Positions 12,240-22,869 of a stretch of DNA of 64,000 nt are shown here, in pieces (the first letter of the stretch is position 1; every line of letters begins with the position of its first letter). Origin of the DNA: Monoplex corrugatus (Eukaryota > Mollusca > Gastropoda > Littorinimorpha > Ranellidae); contig JAPXFY010000015.1 of NCBI GenBank assembly GCA_030674185.1, positions 28,683,185 to 28,747,184 on the forward strand, written 5' to 3'. The position numbers and the translations under genes were made by a program. The notes under the pieces were generated by a model. That model was given only the letters and a program-made list of their open reading frames with translations. It searched no databases and had not been told where the DNA came from.

Positions 12240-14850
12240 TGTGAAGCTATGAGTGGTTTTACATTCACGAAGTACACCGTGTAAGTTTTCAGGCGACATA
12301 CTGGGAAGGCTAAATAAAATTATTTTTGTTTTCTCCGCTGATAAATGTAGCCCATTTTCTGGCTATATTGTACAATTTGACCAAGTTCTAACTTATAAAA
12401 TTTGCATGTGTAACTCATATGGAGTTTTCTTTTACATATTTATCTGCATCCACGTGCAGAAATCATTAGCATATTGAACTAAAACTATGTGTTTAGATAT
12501 TTCATTCAAAAAGTCATTAATCAATATCATAAAGAGAAATTGAACTATGACGGATCCTTTAAGATATCCATTTGAAGAGTTCGTTTTGTTGAATACACAT
12601 TTCCAATTCTTGTTTGAAATGCTCCGTTTTCCAGTTAACATAACAAGTCATAAACGTGACCTATCAGCCCAATGCTTTTAATTTGAATGATAATCGTAAG
12701 TGTTATACTTGATCGTACGCTCTGATTTGAAAGTGCTTCTAATATTAAGTAAATGAATCTCTTCTTGATCTAAAGTACCTTTGCCTAGGTAAATTGGTTG
12801 TTTCAGATGACTTTATTTTCATTTTTACAATCAATTTTTTTCTAACACCATGCGCCTATGCCTTCCGCTGTCCAACTGCTCTCTTTCTCAGCTTGTAACC
12901 AAGCCACCAAAAATAAACGTGCCTCTATCACATTGAATACTATCTAGCTAGGTGACAACATCATCCCTCTCTCTGATTCTATCAAGAACCTGGGTGTGAC
13001 CTTGGACAACACTCTGTCTATGCAGAAGTTTCTGACCCAGACTTGTCAATCTGTCAGATTCGAAACATTAGTTGCATTCGAAGATATCTTTCAACAGAGG
13101 CTGCATCTAAGCTTGTAACATCTTTATTTTTGTCTCGTCTTGATTACTGTTATACTGCCCTTTCTGGACCACCACTGCAGCGCATACATAACATTGCTGC
13201 TCGTTTTGTCTTCAGAAAGAAGTTGTCATATCAATCATTTCCATCGCCTTCTTCACTGGTTGCCTGTCTTTAAAAGAACTGAATATAAGCTGGATACCTT
13301 GTGTTACAAATTTATTCACTGGTCTGCTCCATCATATCTTTGCGACAATATCAGCATATATATGCAAAGTCGCACCTTGCGCTCAGCTTCAGGTACTCTT
13401 TCCCTTCAGGTCCCTAGATTTAAACTATCAACTGTTGCCAGCGTTCTTTGCTGTCTCAGGGCCGTCAGACTTCCGCTCTGCCTTCGCCAAACACCTACCC
13501 TTTCTGCTTTTAAACCCAGTTTAAAAACCCACCTCTTCTCCCAACAATGAATTTTACAACTACTTATTTCCCTCAGTTTATGTACTTTTTTCATATTAGA
13601 TATTGCAAGGTAGTCTTTGTAGATTGTATGCGTATGCCTGGTGCGTGAGTGTGCTTTGATTTGAATTACCAAGATTTGGCGCCATATAAATACTGTAATT
13701 ATTATTATTACTATTATCATTATTATTATTACTATCATATTATTATTGTTATATTATTGTTGTTATTATTATTGTTGTTATTGTTATTATTATTATTGTT
13801 GTTATTATTATTATTATTATTATCCTATATTATTATCCTGTTGAAATCTTGAAATGTGACTGATGCAGTTATGTAGGTATTGTTTAGGGCAGGATCTTAA
13901 AATACGTCTGTCTTTTCTTCTTATTCCGTATAATTTTTGACAGATTTCTGCAAGCAAGTCTGCGAATGCTTCTGCCTTTTCTGGAAAGCTTGGAATGTTT
14001 CTTTTTTGTTTTGTTTTGCTTTGGGGTTTTTTTTGGGGTTTTTTTTTTAGATTTACTAGAAATGATGGCAAATTACTCCCATTTTGTATTAGTTCATTTT
14101 TTCCAAATTTTTTGCATGTCTTTGTGGCTATTTCAGATTTACAAAATGTTGTCCAATATTGTTCTTTGGCTCTTTGTATAATTTTGTTACAGTTTGTGTT
14201 GGCACTTCTCATCGCTCTCTGATTTTCAGCTGACCTATTGATTATGTATATTTTCTCTTTTTCTTTCTTTTTTGTTAACTGCCTTTTCACAGTCCTAATT
14301 TTACCAGGCATTAGCACGATGTTTTCTTATTTTTGACATCTCCAGTTTTGGCATTGAAATCTTAGCAGCATTTAAGAATGTTACAAAAAATTGCATGTGT
14401 CTTTCGGCTTTGTTGTCTGCATCAGACAGGTCTGTTCTTGTCTTTTGATGGATCGCTTTATCGCCCAGTCTGCTTCTTTTTAATTAAATTTTGGTAATCT
14501 TGTGGTTTTGTATTTCTCCATTTCAGTACTACGGTTTAGGGTGAGAATTATGGGAATGTGATCTGATCCTAATGCCATTCCTGTGTTTTCCAAGAAGCAT
14601 TTGATGCTAGTGATGGTGATTTTAACGTTAGATTAATATAGCTGTGGGTCGGTGAGTTGGCCCGTCAGGGATACAGGTAACATATCCAGATGTAAATTGG
14701 AATCTACAATATTATCGATCAACCTATTTTCCGTCATGTTTGTACGTTTCTTTTCCCAAAACAGGGCATGAGCATTAAAGTCACTACCAATTATCCAAGT
14801 ATCTGGGCCTCTAGGTAAATAAACAGAGGCCATATTTAGAGTTTGTAATC
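12240..14850 (-). mobile_element. RNase H-class LINE family D-like, endonuclease and RT part, split by an L2-like LINE
   Basis: High to low: WIIGSDFNAHALFWEKKR (APE endonuclease DFNAH motif, about 14765-14815), a basic linker with IIQRAKEQYWTTFCKS (about 14140-14190), then after the L2-like insertion the RT region, with LILINDF-like and YANDFCTW (degenerate A/FADD box near 12450) and GYIYQRRKQK. Jockey/I-superfamily order. Both ends are missing. Assignment to the same family as 30868-31675 is inferred, because the pieces do not overlap. Confidence 0.6.
12842..13835 (+). mobile_element. L2/CR1-like LINE, C-terminal end and 3' tail
   Basis: Readable segments are KNLGVTLDNTLSM, YLSTEAASKLVTSLFLSRLD, HNIAARFVFRKK, SLHWLPVFKRTEYKLDTLCY, APSYLCDNIS, RTLRSASGTLSLQVPR and FKPSLKTHLF, all characteristic of the L2 C-terminal domain. 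The 3' UTR ends TTTGGCGCCATATAAATACT and an ATT/TTA microsatellite of about 130 bp (13698-13832). Two frameshifts are visible. Family D-like sequence lies on both sides. Confidence 0.8.
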
Positions 14851-15724
14851 AAGAAAACTTTATAGTTATGGCACATGATTAAATGAATGCAGATCTTGGT
14901 ACTGGAGATATTAGTATACATTAGTTCAGTCCTTCACGAACATGTATTGCAGTTTGAATTCGGCCACCGTCGTTTGCAGATTCATAGGAAAGTGGATAAT
15001 AAAAACCAGTATTTGGGGCAAATTGTTTTGTTTACATTCTATGATTGCATAAGCAAGACTTGGATGTTTTTAAGACTACAGGTAGTCAGTTAGCTACGGA
15101 ATAATTTCAACAACGGACCATGAGTTCCACTGAAGATTGTTTATTTTATTGTCTACACTTTTTCATTAAGATTAATTGAACAGGTTTAGAACATTAGATT
15201 AAGCTGTCTTGATTACTTGTCTACGAAGAATTTTAAAACATACACATGATAAGTAGATAAAGGAACAAAGAAAAAATGAATAAACAAATGGGCTATAGCA
15301 CTGAACGAAGAAGAACTGAATCTAGGCTAATTTGATATGACCAGGATGGGGAAAAAAGGACTGAGGGTAGAAGCCGGTTCCTTGTTGATGGCGTTGTTGG
15401 CTCAACTTCCTTGACTTTTCCCAGAACGTCTATCCTCTTCCCTCCCTACGTTCCTGGCAAGGACACTCGCCCCTCTTGCTGTTTTGCTGTTGGATTAAAC
15501 ATCGTCATGGCTGATTTGTGTGTAGTTTTTAATTTTGTTGTGGTTGATGTAAGTGACGTCGCTGCTTGCAGTGGTCTTGCTTTTGTCAGGCCATTCCAAA
15601 AATCCCTTTTTAACATTTAGATTATCTGTTTCTGACAGGAACGATCTGACTCAGTAAGTTTGGGCTTTAGGATGAGTGTTGATTGTCTTCACACAGCTTT
15701 CTGCTTCTGTGCTTCATTCTGTAG
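14851..15724. other. Unassigned region
   Basis: AT-rich to about 15350, then GC-richer sequence; no gene or repeat family recognised. Confidence 0.5.
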
Positions 15725-15725
15725 C

Positions 15726-15804
<79 letters not shown>

Positions 15805-15842
15805 GTGTGTGTGTGAGTGTATGATTGAGTGTGTGTGTGAGT
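15725..15842. repeat. (GT)n microsatellite
   Basis: Two long GT runs separated by GTATGT; degenerate to the right up to about 15920. Confidence 0.95.
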
Positions 15843-16281
15843 AGGGGGGTTGTAGTTGAGTGACTGAGAATGTATGTCTGTGTGTATGTGATTGTGTGCA
15901 TGTGTGTCCATATAAAAGGATGTGTTATATGTGTGCCCATGCAAAAGGATATATGTTTTATCTCTTCTCTGGCAATTTTGTTCATTTACCCGACCCCTAC
16001 ATGCATGATACACACACTCTCTCAATGGGAAAAACGCACACAGATCGCCAAACAGCTTCGCACGGTGGACACAGATGGTTTAATGACGTAAGCAGAAAAG
16101 AGCTCATGAGAATACAAAGGCAGATGTGTGTGAGTGAGACACAGATATGTATGCATGTACAAGCACAAAACACATTCATTAGTACTCTTATGAATTAAAA
16201 CAAAAATAATGACAATCATAAATCACATGTTTTGTATGATGTGAAATCTGATACTCATCACCATCTCATACTCAAGAAAGT

Positions 16282-16405
16282 ATGTGTGTGTGAGTGTGTG
16301 TGAGTGTGAGTGTGTGTGAGTGTGTGTGTGTGTGTGTGTGTGAGTGTGTGTGTGTGTGTGTGTCTGTGTGTGTGTCTGTGTGTGTGAGTGTGTGTGTGCG
16401 CGTAT

Positions 16406-16482
<77 letters not shown>

Positions 16483-16497
16483 CGCGCACTTGCGTGT
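16282..16497. repeat. (GT)n/(GA) compound microsatellite ending in (GC)n
   Basis: TGTGTGAG-type variants, then pure GT, then GCGCGCGCGC. Confidence 0.95.
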
Positions 16498-16582
16498 GCG
16501 TGTGCATTCAAGTACTGGAAATACTTATTTGCCTGTATTTGTACTCATTGTAAACAACCAATGGGATGAGATAGAATAATCA

Positions 16583-18740
16583 GTCCTACTGCATGTCGTT
16601 GGAGATTATAGCCCTCAGCACTAATTTATCTTTTGTCGTTGCAAGTGCATCTCCCACACTTTCTGTCTTCATCCATTCCGCAAATCCGTCCAATATTTTC
16701 TCCCAGGGTCTACCTGGTGCTCCTTTTACCTCCATCTTCCCAGTTGTGACTAGGTGCTCTAATTTCTCTTCCCTTATAAAACGTCCTATGAATGTTGTTT
16801 GTGTTTTCCTAACCTTCTTCATTACTGTTCTTGTTGTGTTTGTTTATTTCCTTGTTGTCCATGGAAGCCTTAAAATTATTCTTATAAACCACATTTCAGC
16901 TGCTTTAAATCTTGTTCTGACTTTATGTGTAGACTGTCCACGCTTCGCATCCGCATAATAGTATTGCTTCTATGTAACACTGAAGAACTCTCTTCTTGAT
17001 ATCAATTGATAGGCATTTGTTGGGGTTTTTTTTATTTGTTATGTTTGTTTAAAGCACACCCGACTGCGTAGAACCATATCAGGGAGATAATCGTTTCAAA
17101 ACATATACAATACTTCAACAGGACAAAAAAACGGAAAACAGAATTATGTACACATATCAATGCTCTCACGCACATAATCTAAGGAGATGCCCCTGGCGTT
17201 AACCACTCCGTCCAATTTATCGCAAGGTGGATTTAAAAATATACCTGTATACAAATTTAAACATAACTGAGGACACTAAAACTTAACATAAAAATAGTCC
17301 TAAATTACCTAAAATTGTTTTCGCATATCACTTTTCCTTAGAGCCAAAAATGCATTTAATACATGTACCCAATCATCAATCATAAGAGAAAGCACGTAAG
17401 ACTTTATCGAACACGCACAGGTGAATGGACCAGCAAGGCAGAAAATGAAAGGAAGAAATGACATAAAGCAAAGGAGGAAGGAAGAAACAACGAGAGTGAC
17501 AGAAAAGAGGACATTTCTAGCACAGAATTTCCAGAAGGGGGGAATACTATTTATACTGAAAGAGCCCCCGGCATCCCCACAGGGGTGCATTTGTTGGTAA
17601 GAACGCTTTTCATTTTTTTGAATGATGTTTCAGCTTGGCCAATTCTGCTGGATATTTCTAATGTGCATCTGCCGTCTGGTGAGATGTGTGTTCCAAAAAC
17701 TTATCAATTTGTCCCAGTGTTGTGGTATTTGTTGTTATTTTACATGATTTCCTTCTGATTTCTATTTCTATTATATTTACAAGATTTTGTAGGTATTTTT
17801 CATTTTCTGCTATTAGAACGGGGTCATCTGCATAACCAAGAGCGTTTATCACATTTCCTCCAACCTTTAACCCAGAGCATTCTTCTAGATTTCTCATGAT
17901 GGTTTCGCCGTAAAGTGAAAACAGATCTGGTGACAGAAAACATTCCTGCCTAACCCCTCTTTCGATGTTTTGGAAAAAGCTTACATCATTTTCTACTCAC
18001 ACTGCCGCTGTTTGTTTCCAATGCATATTCCTTATTATTCTTAGATCTTTTCCATCAATATTTAGCTTTTCCTTATTCAACCCAGTTGATCTTTCTATGA
18101 GAGTTCTTGCTTTCAACAAATCCACATAATTATTCTGCTATTTCTCTTTTGATTCTGTTCCTTGTCCTCAGCATGGTTATTCTTAATAGGACTTTTGTTA
18201 CATGACTTATCAAGCTGATTGTACGATGCAGTTCGAATTCTATCCCTTGCTTTCATTGGAAGTGCAATGAAAATTGATTTTGAAAAATCTTTTAGGAATT
18301 TTCCGGTGCCGTAAATTTTAGTAAGTAAGACTGTTACTTTTTCAATACCAAATTCACCTGGAACCTCAATCATTTCTGCAGAAATATTGTCTGGTCCTGG
18401 GGCTTTTCCCAGTTTCATTTTTTTCAATGCTGCGTTAACATAATCTTTTATTGTGTGTCCTTCAACGTTCTTATAATGTGTTCCTCCTTTCTGTCAAAGT
18501 CAAACAGGTCTTTGATGTAATCTCCTCATCTATCTAATATTTTGTCTTTTCACACAATAATCGTACCATCTTTAGATTTTAAGCAACTAGTTGATGTGCA
18601 CATCTTTTTCCTGCAGGCAAATTCTTCAATGTGTCTGTACATAAACTTAGATCTGTTTTGTGCCTGTCTTCTATTTCTTTGCATTTTGTTTCTGGACAAG
18701 CTTCTTTAGCACTATTGCACCTATTCCTATTTCTTTATCT
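16583..18740 (-). mobile_element. RTE-like LINE family A copy with RT core, split by a SINE-like insertion
   Basis: From high to low coordinates: LGKAPGPDNISAEMIE (fingers region), then IFIALPMKA, SLYGETIMRNLEE, and GYADDPVLIAENEKYLQNLV with an intact YADD catalytic box near 17830. The C-terminal part is at 16583-17012. A 563-bp element interrupts it at 17024-17586 and duplicates GCATTTGTTGG. Many frameshifts are present. The ATG-type tail is worn away. Confidence 0.8.
17024..17586 (-). mobile_element. SINE-like element, copy 1 (11-bp target duplication)
   Basis: Flanked by GCATTTGTTGG at 17013-17023 and 17587-17597. Removing it restores continuous LINE sequence. On the minus strand it starts ACCCCTGTGGGGATGCC and ends in a tail with CCCTGATATGG and GGTGTGCTTTAAACA, then an A-rich end. 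No recognisable tRNA A/B boxes and no reverse transcriptase. It is related to the copies at 27950-28503 and 55175-55682. Confidence 0.8.
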
Positions 18741-19058
18741 CCCTTTTTGTATTCTCAATAGGTATACTCACAGCTATAGTCACACATACTACAGCATCAT
18801 ATAAGATACGATGACTCAAACTATGAAATACATACACAGATCGAGTATATTTCCAAGAATGTTTATGAAACTATTTTAACTGCATTTGTACCACACTTTT
18901 TTATTTTCTGAATTGATTTTTTTTTATTATCCATTCATATTCTTGATGAACTGACTGTGTTTTATACTAATGTATGTACCTGACAAGTATTCATAGTGAA
19001 TTTATACTGTATTAATGTATGGTAGCCAATGACCCATACACACACACTTCCTTTTCTC

Positions 19059-19129
<71 letters not shown>

Positions 19130-19683
19130 TGTGCATGCGCGCGTGTGTTTAAGTGTGTATGTGTGGGGTTTTTGCGCATATGTGTGTGTGTTATGATTTT
19201 TTTACGGTGCAATAAGAATGCAATCACATAAACTGTTGTTATCATTGTTATGTTTTTTTTTATAGTTTTATAAATCTGGCCCAACAGTGACTCTAAAATC
19301 ACACGATAAAAGGCACAAAAACGAAGAGAAAAAAATAATTTAGTCTAATTTCTTTTTGTGCTGCTCCGTCAATGCTGGGAGTGTAAGCACCGAAAGATTC
19401 CTAATTTTGAAGAGAAAAAGAGAAGGAAAAAAGCATAAGTACGAAAGACAGGTTGGAAGAGAACCACACTAAAATACAATAAAGCTGAGCAAAATCCAAC
19501 AAATTTCATTTAGATATTTACCCTCTAATTATCAAGGCAGGTGACTGCTGGCTATATCGCAATAATGTCACTTCTGATCCGTTCAATTTTGTAGCATGTT
19601 TGAATCCTTCATTTCCTTGACAAATGTTCAAACTACTGACGCTGAAACATTTTCTATTCAATGAAGAAAACAACCAACTTGTG
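18741..19683. other. Unassigned AT-rich region
   Basis: Only the (GT)n tract at 19061-19138 is recognised. Confidence 0.5.
19061..19138. repeat. (GT)n microsatellite
   Basis: Nearly pure GT alternation. Confidence 0.95.
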
Positions 19684-19938
19684 TCAAGAACCAGAAAACA
19701 CACGAAAGAAGAATACGAACGCGTATTTAATACAACAAGACAAGACAGGCACAAATTTTCAGCCAACTGGCCTTTGTCAAGCGTAAGATTACAAACAAAC
19801 AAACGTTTGTATCTGGTGTTTGTTTGTAATCATAAGCTTGACAAAGGCGAGTTGGCCGAATATTTGCACCTGTCTTGTCTTGTTGTATTAAATACGCGTT
19901 CGTATTCTTCTTTCGTGTTTTTTTCTGGTTCCTGTTTG
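19684..19938. repeat. Fold-back repeat, ~112-bp arms
   Basis: The left arm (19684-19797) and the reverse complement of the right arm (19818-19938) share GAATACGAACGCGTATTTAA, TACAACAAGACAAGACAGG and GCCTTTGTCAAGC blocks at roughly 90% identity, with a spacer of about 20 bp. It would form a long hairpin. A single related half-unit lies at 5073-5150. Confidence 0.75.
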
Positions 19939-20316
19939 CTTGAACGCGGGCAGTCACACTTGTTTTGAACTTGTGTTAAGTCTGATAATCTAACTGCCAA
20001 GTTCTACGACCAAACGATACAGATTATAGCACTGAAGATACTCTACAAATTCATGTTCGAAAAGACATGTACATCTACAACTGCTTTAAGCTGAGAAGGC
20101 CTAAACTATCATTTTCACAACCCTATTTTAAGGCTAGTATAGAAAGACTTTCTTTCAGCTTAATTGTGAGGAAATAGTAATCATGTTCATATGCGGATAC
20201 TGAAAATAGTATTCACTTGTCTTTTGTGGTCATTTAAAAGATTTCTACAGATGACAGTGAATCAACACCAACAAAACAAAATCACCAGTCAATCTTACAA
20301 TTAACCAAATCACTAA

Positions 20317-20396
<80 letters not shown>
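20317..20396. repeat. (AC)n-(AT)n compound microsatellite
   Basis: About 10 AC units pass into about 30 AT units. Confidence 0.95.
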
Positions 20397-20398
<2 letters not shown>

Positions 20399-20562
20399 CA
20401 CCTGTAAATAGACCAGTCAGAAGAAAAACAAACATAACAAAAACACAAAGGAAGACAGAAGAACAAGACGGCCATTAAATAAGGTGTCATGAGGACAGAT
20501 AACCAAGAAAACTAGTGTTTGTTTTCCTTCCACTCTGGCCATGTTTTATCAACATCCGTTCT

Positions 20563-20564
<2 letters not shown>

Positions 20565-20621
<57 letters not shown>

Positions 20622-20665
20622 CACACGCACACACACACACGCGCGCACACATACATACATACACA
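20565..20665. repeat. (AC)n microsatellite with variants
   Basis: Pure AC to about 20612, then ATATAT, ACGCAC, GCGCGC and ATAC variants. Confidence 0.95.
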
Positions 20666-21255
20666 GGACTACTGAACAAATGAAAAGCTGAAGAAAATAA
20701 GATGAAATAAAATGCCCATAACTTTCCAGTCTTGAAAATGCTTGAAAGAAAAAAAAATCGAACAAAAGGAGATTACAAAGATATATACACATACACATCT
20801 ATGTAAGGATTTTTATACATATGAAGGTTCTATATCATACATAAAGGTTCTATTAAAGGTTCTATTTCATACCAAAGTAATGAAAGACATAGAAGAACGG
20901 ACAGTACTTGTTTCCTGTTCTCTGAAAAAAGAAGTTTTCATTTGTGTTGTAAAAATAAAACAAAAAGTACCTTTTTTCATTACAAAAAAAAACAACAAAA
21001 TATATATAAACGACAAAAAGCTTATCACATCAAAAATGTACTGGATATGTATTTATTCAGGACTCGACTGCATGATAGTTCAAGACCTTCTTTCAAATGA
21101 AAGGTGTGCACCGAATGCTGTAATCTTCGTGACACCTTTTGAAAATTCAGTAAATCGTGTGATACAGGTACCAAACTTTTTTTAATAAGTTAACGGGAGG
21201 AAACTGTGCCTACATTACTCCATTTTTATATCCAGAGTTATCTATCTTGTAAGTC

Positions 21256-21545
21256 GTCATTATCATCACCATGATGTGCCCTGCCGCATGGCGTTGGCGA
21301 TCACGGCCCTCTATACAAATCTATCTTTTGTCGCTGCAGGTACATATTCCACCCTCTCTGTCTTCGGCCACTCTGCAAGTCCAATATTTTCTCCCTTGAT
21401 CTACATGGTGCTCTTTTTCCTCCAGTTTTGCTGTTGTGACTAGATCCTGAATTTTTTCTTCCCTCATAACATCAACATGTCCTTTAAAAAATGTTGCTTG
21501 TTTTTTTTGTTTTTTTTTTCCTAACCTTCTTCATTAATGTTCTTT
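21256..21545 (-). mobile_element. RTE-like LINE family A, short 3' end
   Basis: The 3' terminus GCCATGCGGCAGGGCACATC abuts a GATGATAATGACGA tail on the minus strand. Only about 290 bp of the C-terminal coding end is present, with frameshifts. Confidence 0.75.
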
Positions 21546-22431
21546 AATATATGTCTCAAAAGACAATATATCTCCATTATTTATTAAGTGAGTACCTTGT
21601 AAGTTACATAATGCAAACAAACTGCAAAAAATGTTCTCAGTTCTAATCAGTAATATACTTCCATGAAGGTCGCGGCATGAACTGTATGATAACACTGACA
21701 CAGCACAGTCCAAATGTGGATCTGTCCTCACTAATCCAAAACATATCTATAGATTATTTTTGTATAATGATGATGATACTTTTTTCTTTGTGTGTGTGTG
21801 TGTGTGTGTTGTGAATTTTCCATTTAACATTTGTATAACAGTGAGTCATGAAAAAAATATTTCTTGGATAGCTACGGGAAGACACAACTTAATTGTTGAA
21901 AACTGCTGATGCAGAAAAAAAAAGAACACACAAAAAAAGGGGAAAAAACACACTTTGTTAAACAAAAGTAAGCAACTGTTGCATCACTTATTAGTTATAA
22001 GTAGATCAATTCCACTTGTTTGTTAAAATAAGGAGGAGAAATCCCACAAGTGTGTCAATATATTTTGTGTTGCTAGAAAAAATTACGCTTCATGCACATG
22101 TACCAATCTTTCAACAGTTGCAGTGTAACAGTATGTATACGGAATGCAAACCTATAGTATCTTCCTTCTGGATTGCAAATAACAGATAAATTATATACAT
22201 CAAGGGCACATTACTTATATGCAAAACAGAATACAACTTACATACAATCTGCTGGTCACTTTATATATAATATCTGTTAACTAAAGACAGTCGTTATTTG
22301 AAACCACATACCATCCACTATTACTAGTAACAGCATATACATTCTTTGTACAATTCTGTTCTGATTATTGGTACAAGATGCATTTCTGGCCATATTTTAC
22401 TGCACACACTGGAACTTGTGTAATACAAGGT

Positions 22432-22509
<78 letters not shown>
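22432..22509. repeat. (AC)n microsatellite
   Basis: Uninterrupted AC alternation. Confidence 0.95.
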
Positions 22510-22511
<2 letters not shown>

Positions 22512-22869
22512 CACAGCAGGAGAGATCACAGCATCTCATTAATCAGCTACTGCCCTCCTCAATCCGGTTAGATCCCAAACAATAGAATGCTGATCTCATG
22601 GGTGCCACTCTTCCGTCTGGGTGACGGAAATCCGTTTTCTCGGCAAGGCCCCAGATGGAAATTCCGTTGTGAATAGTTTGTACAGTTTCCCTTTGAGTGG
22701 TAAAGTGACTTTTTTCAGATGTAAAGTGTACATATCAAATGCGGCCCCTGGACCCCAGCCTGATTTTCAGTTTTTTCAAATTTTCAAAGTGTCACCCTTG
22801 TGATCTGCCACTGTCTGCCTGCTTCAACAGGTGCCTGGACCTTAGAATTGATCGAAAAGTAGACAGGTA

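Larger units (their letters stand above)
19939..22869. other. AT-rich region between fold-back and LINE B
   Basis: Contains three microsatellites and one family A 3' end. The remainder, including a 147-codon open stretch at 20742-21185 made of low-complexity Lys/Ile-rich sequence, shows no sign of a real gene. Confidence 0.5.

Noticed and set aside
20742..21185. 147-codon plus-strand open frame
   Set aside because: AT-rich, Lys/Ile-rich low-complexity translation with part in an (AC)n-like tract; no motif.
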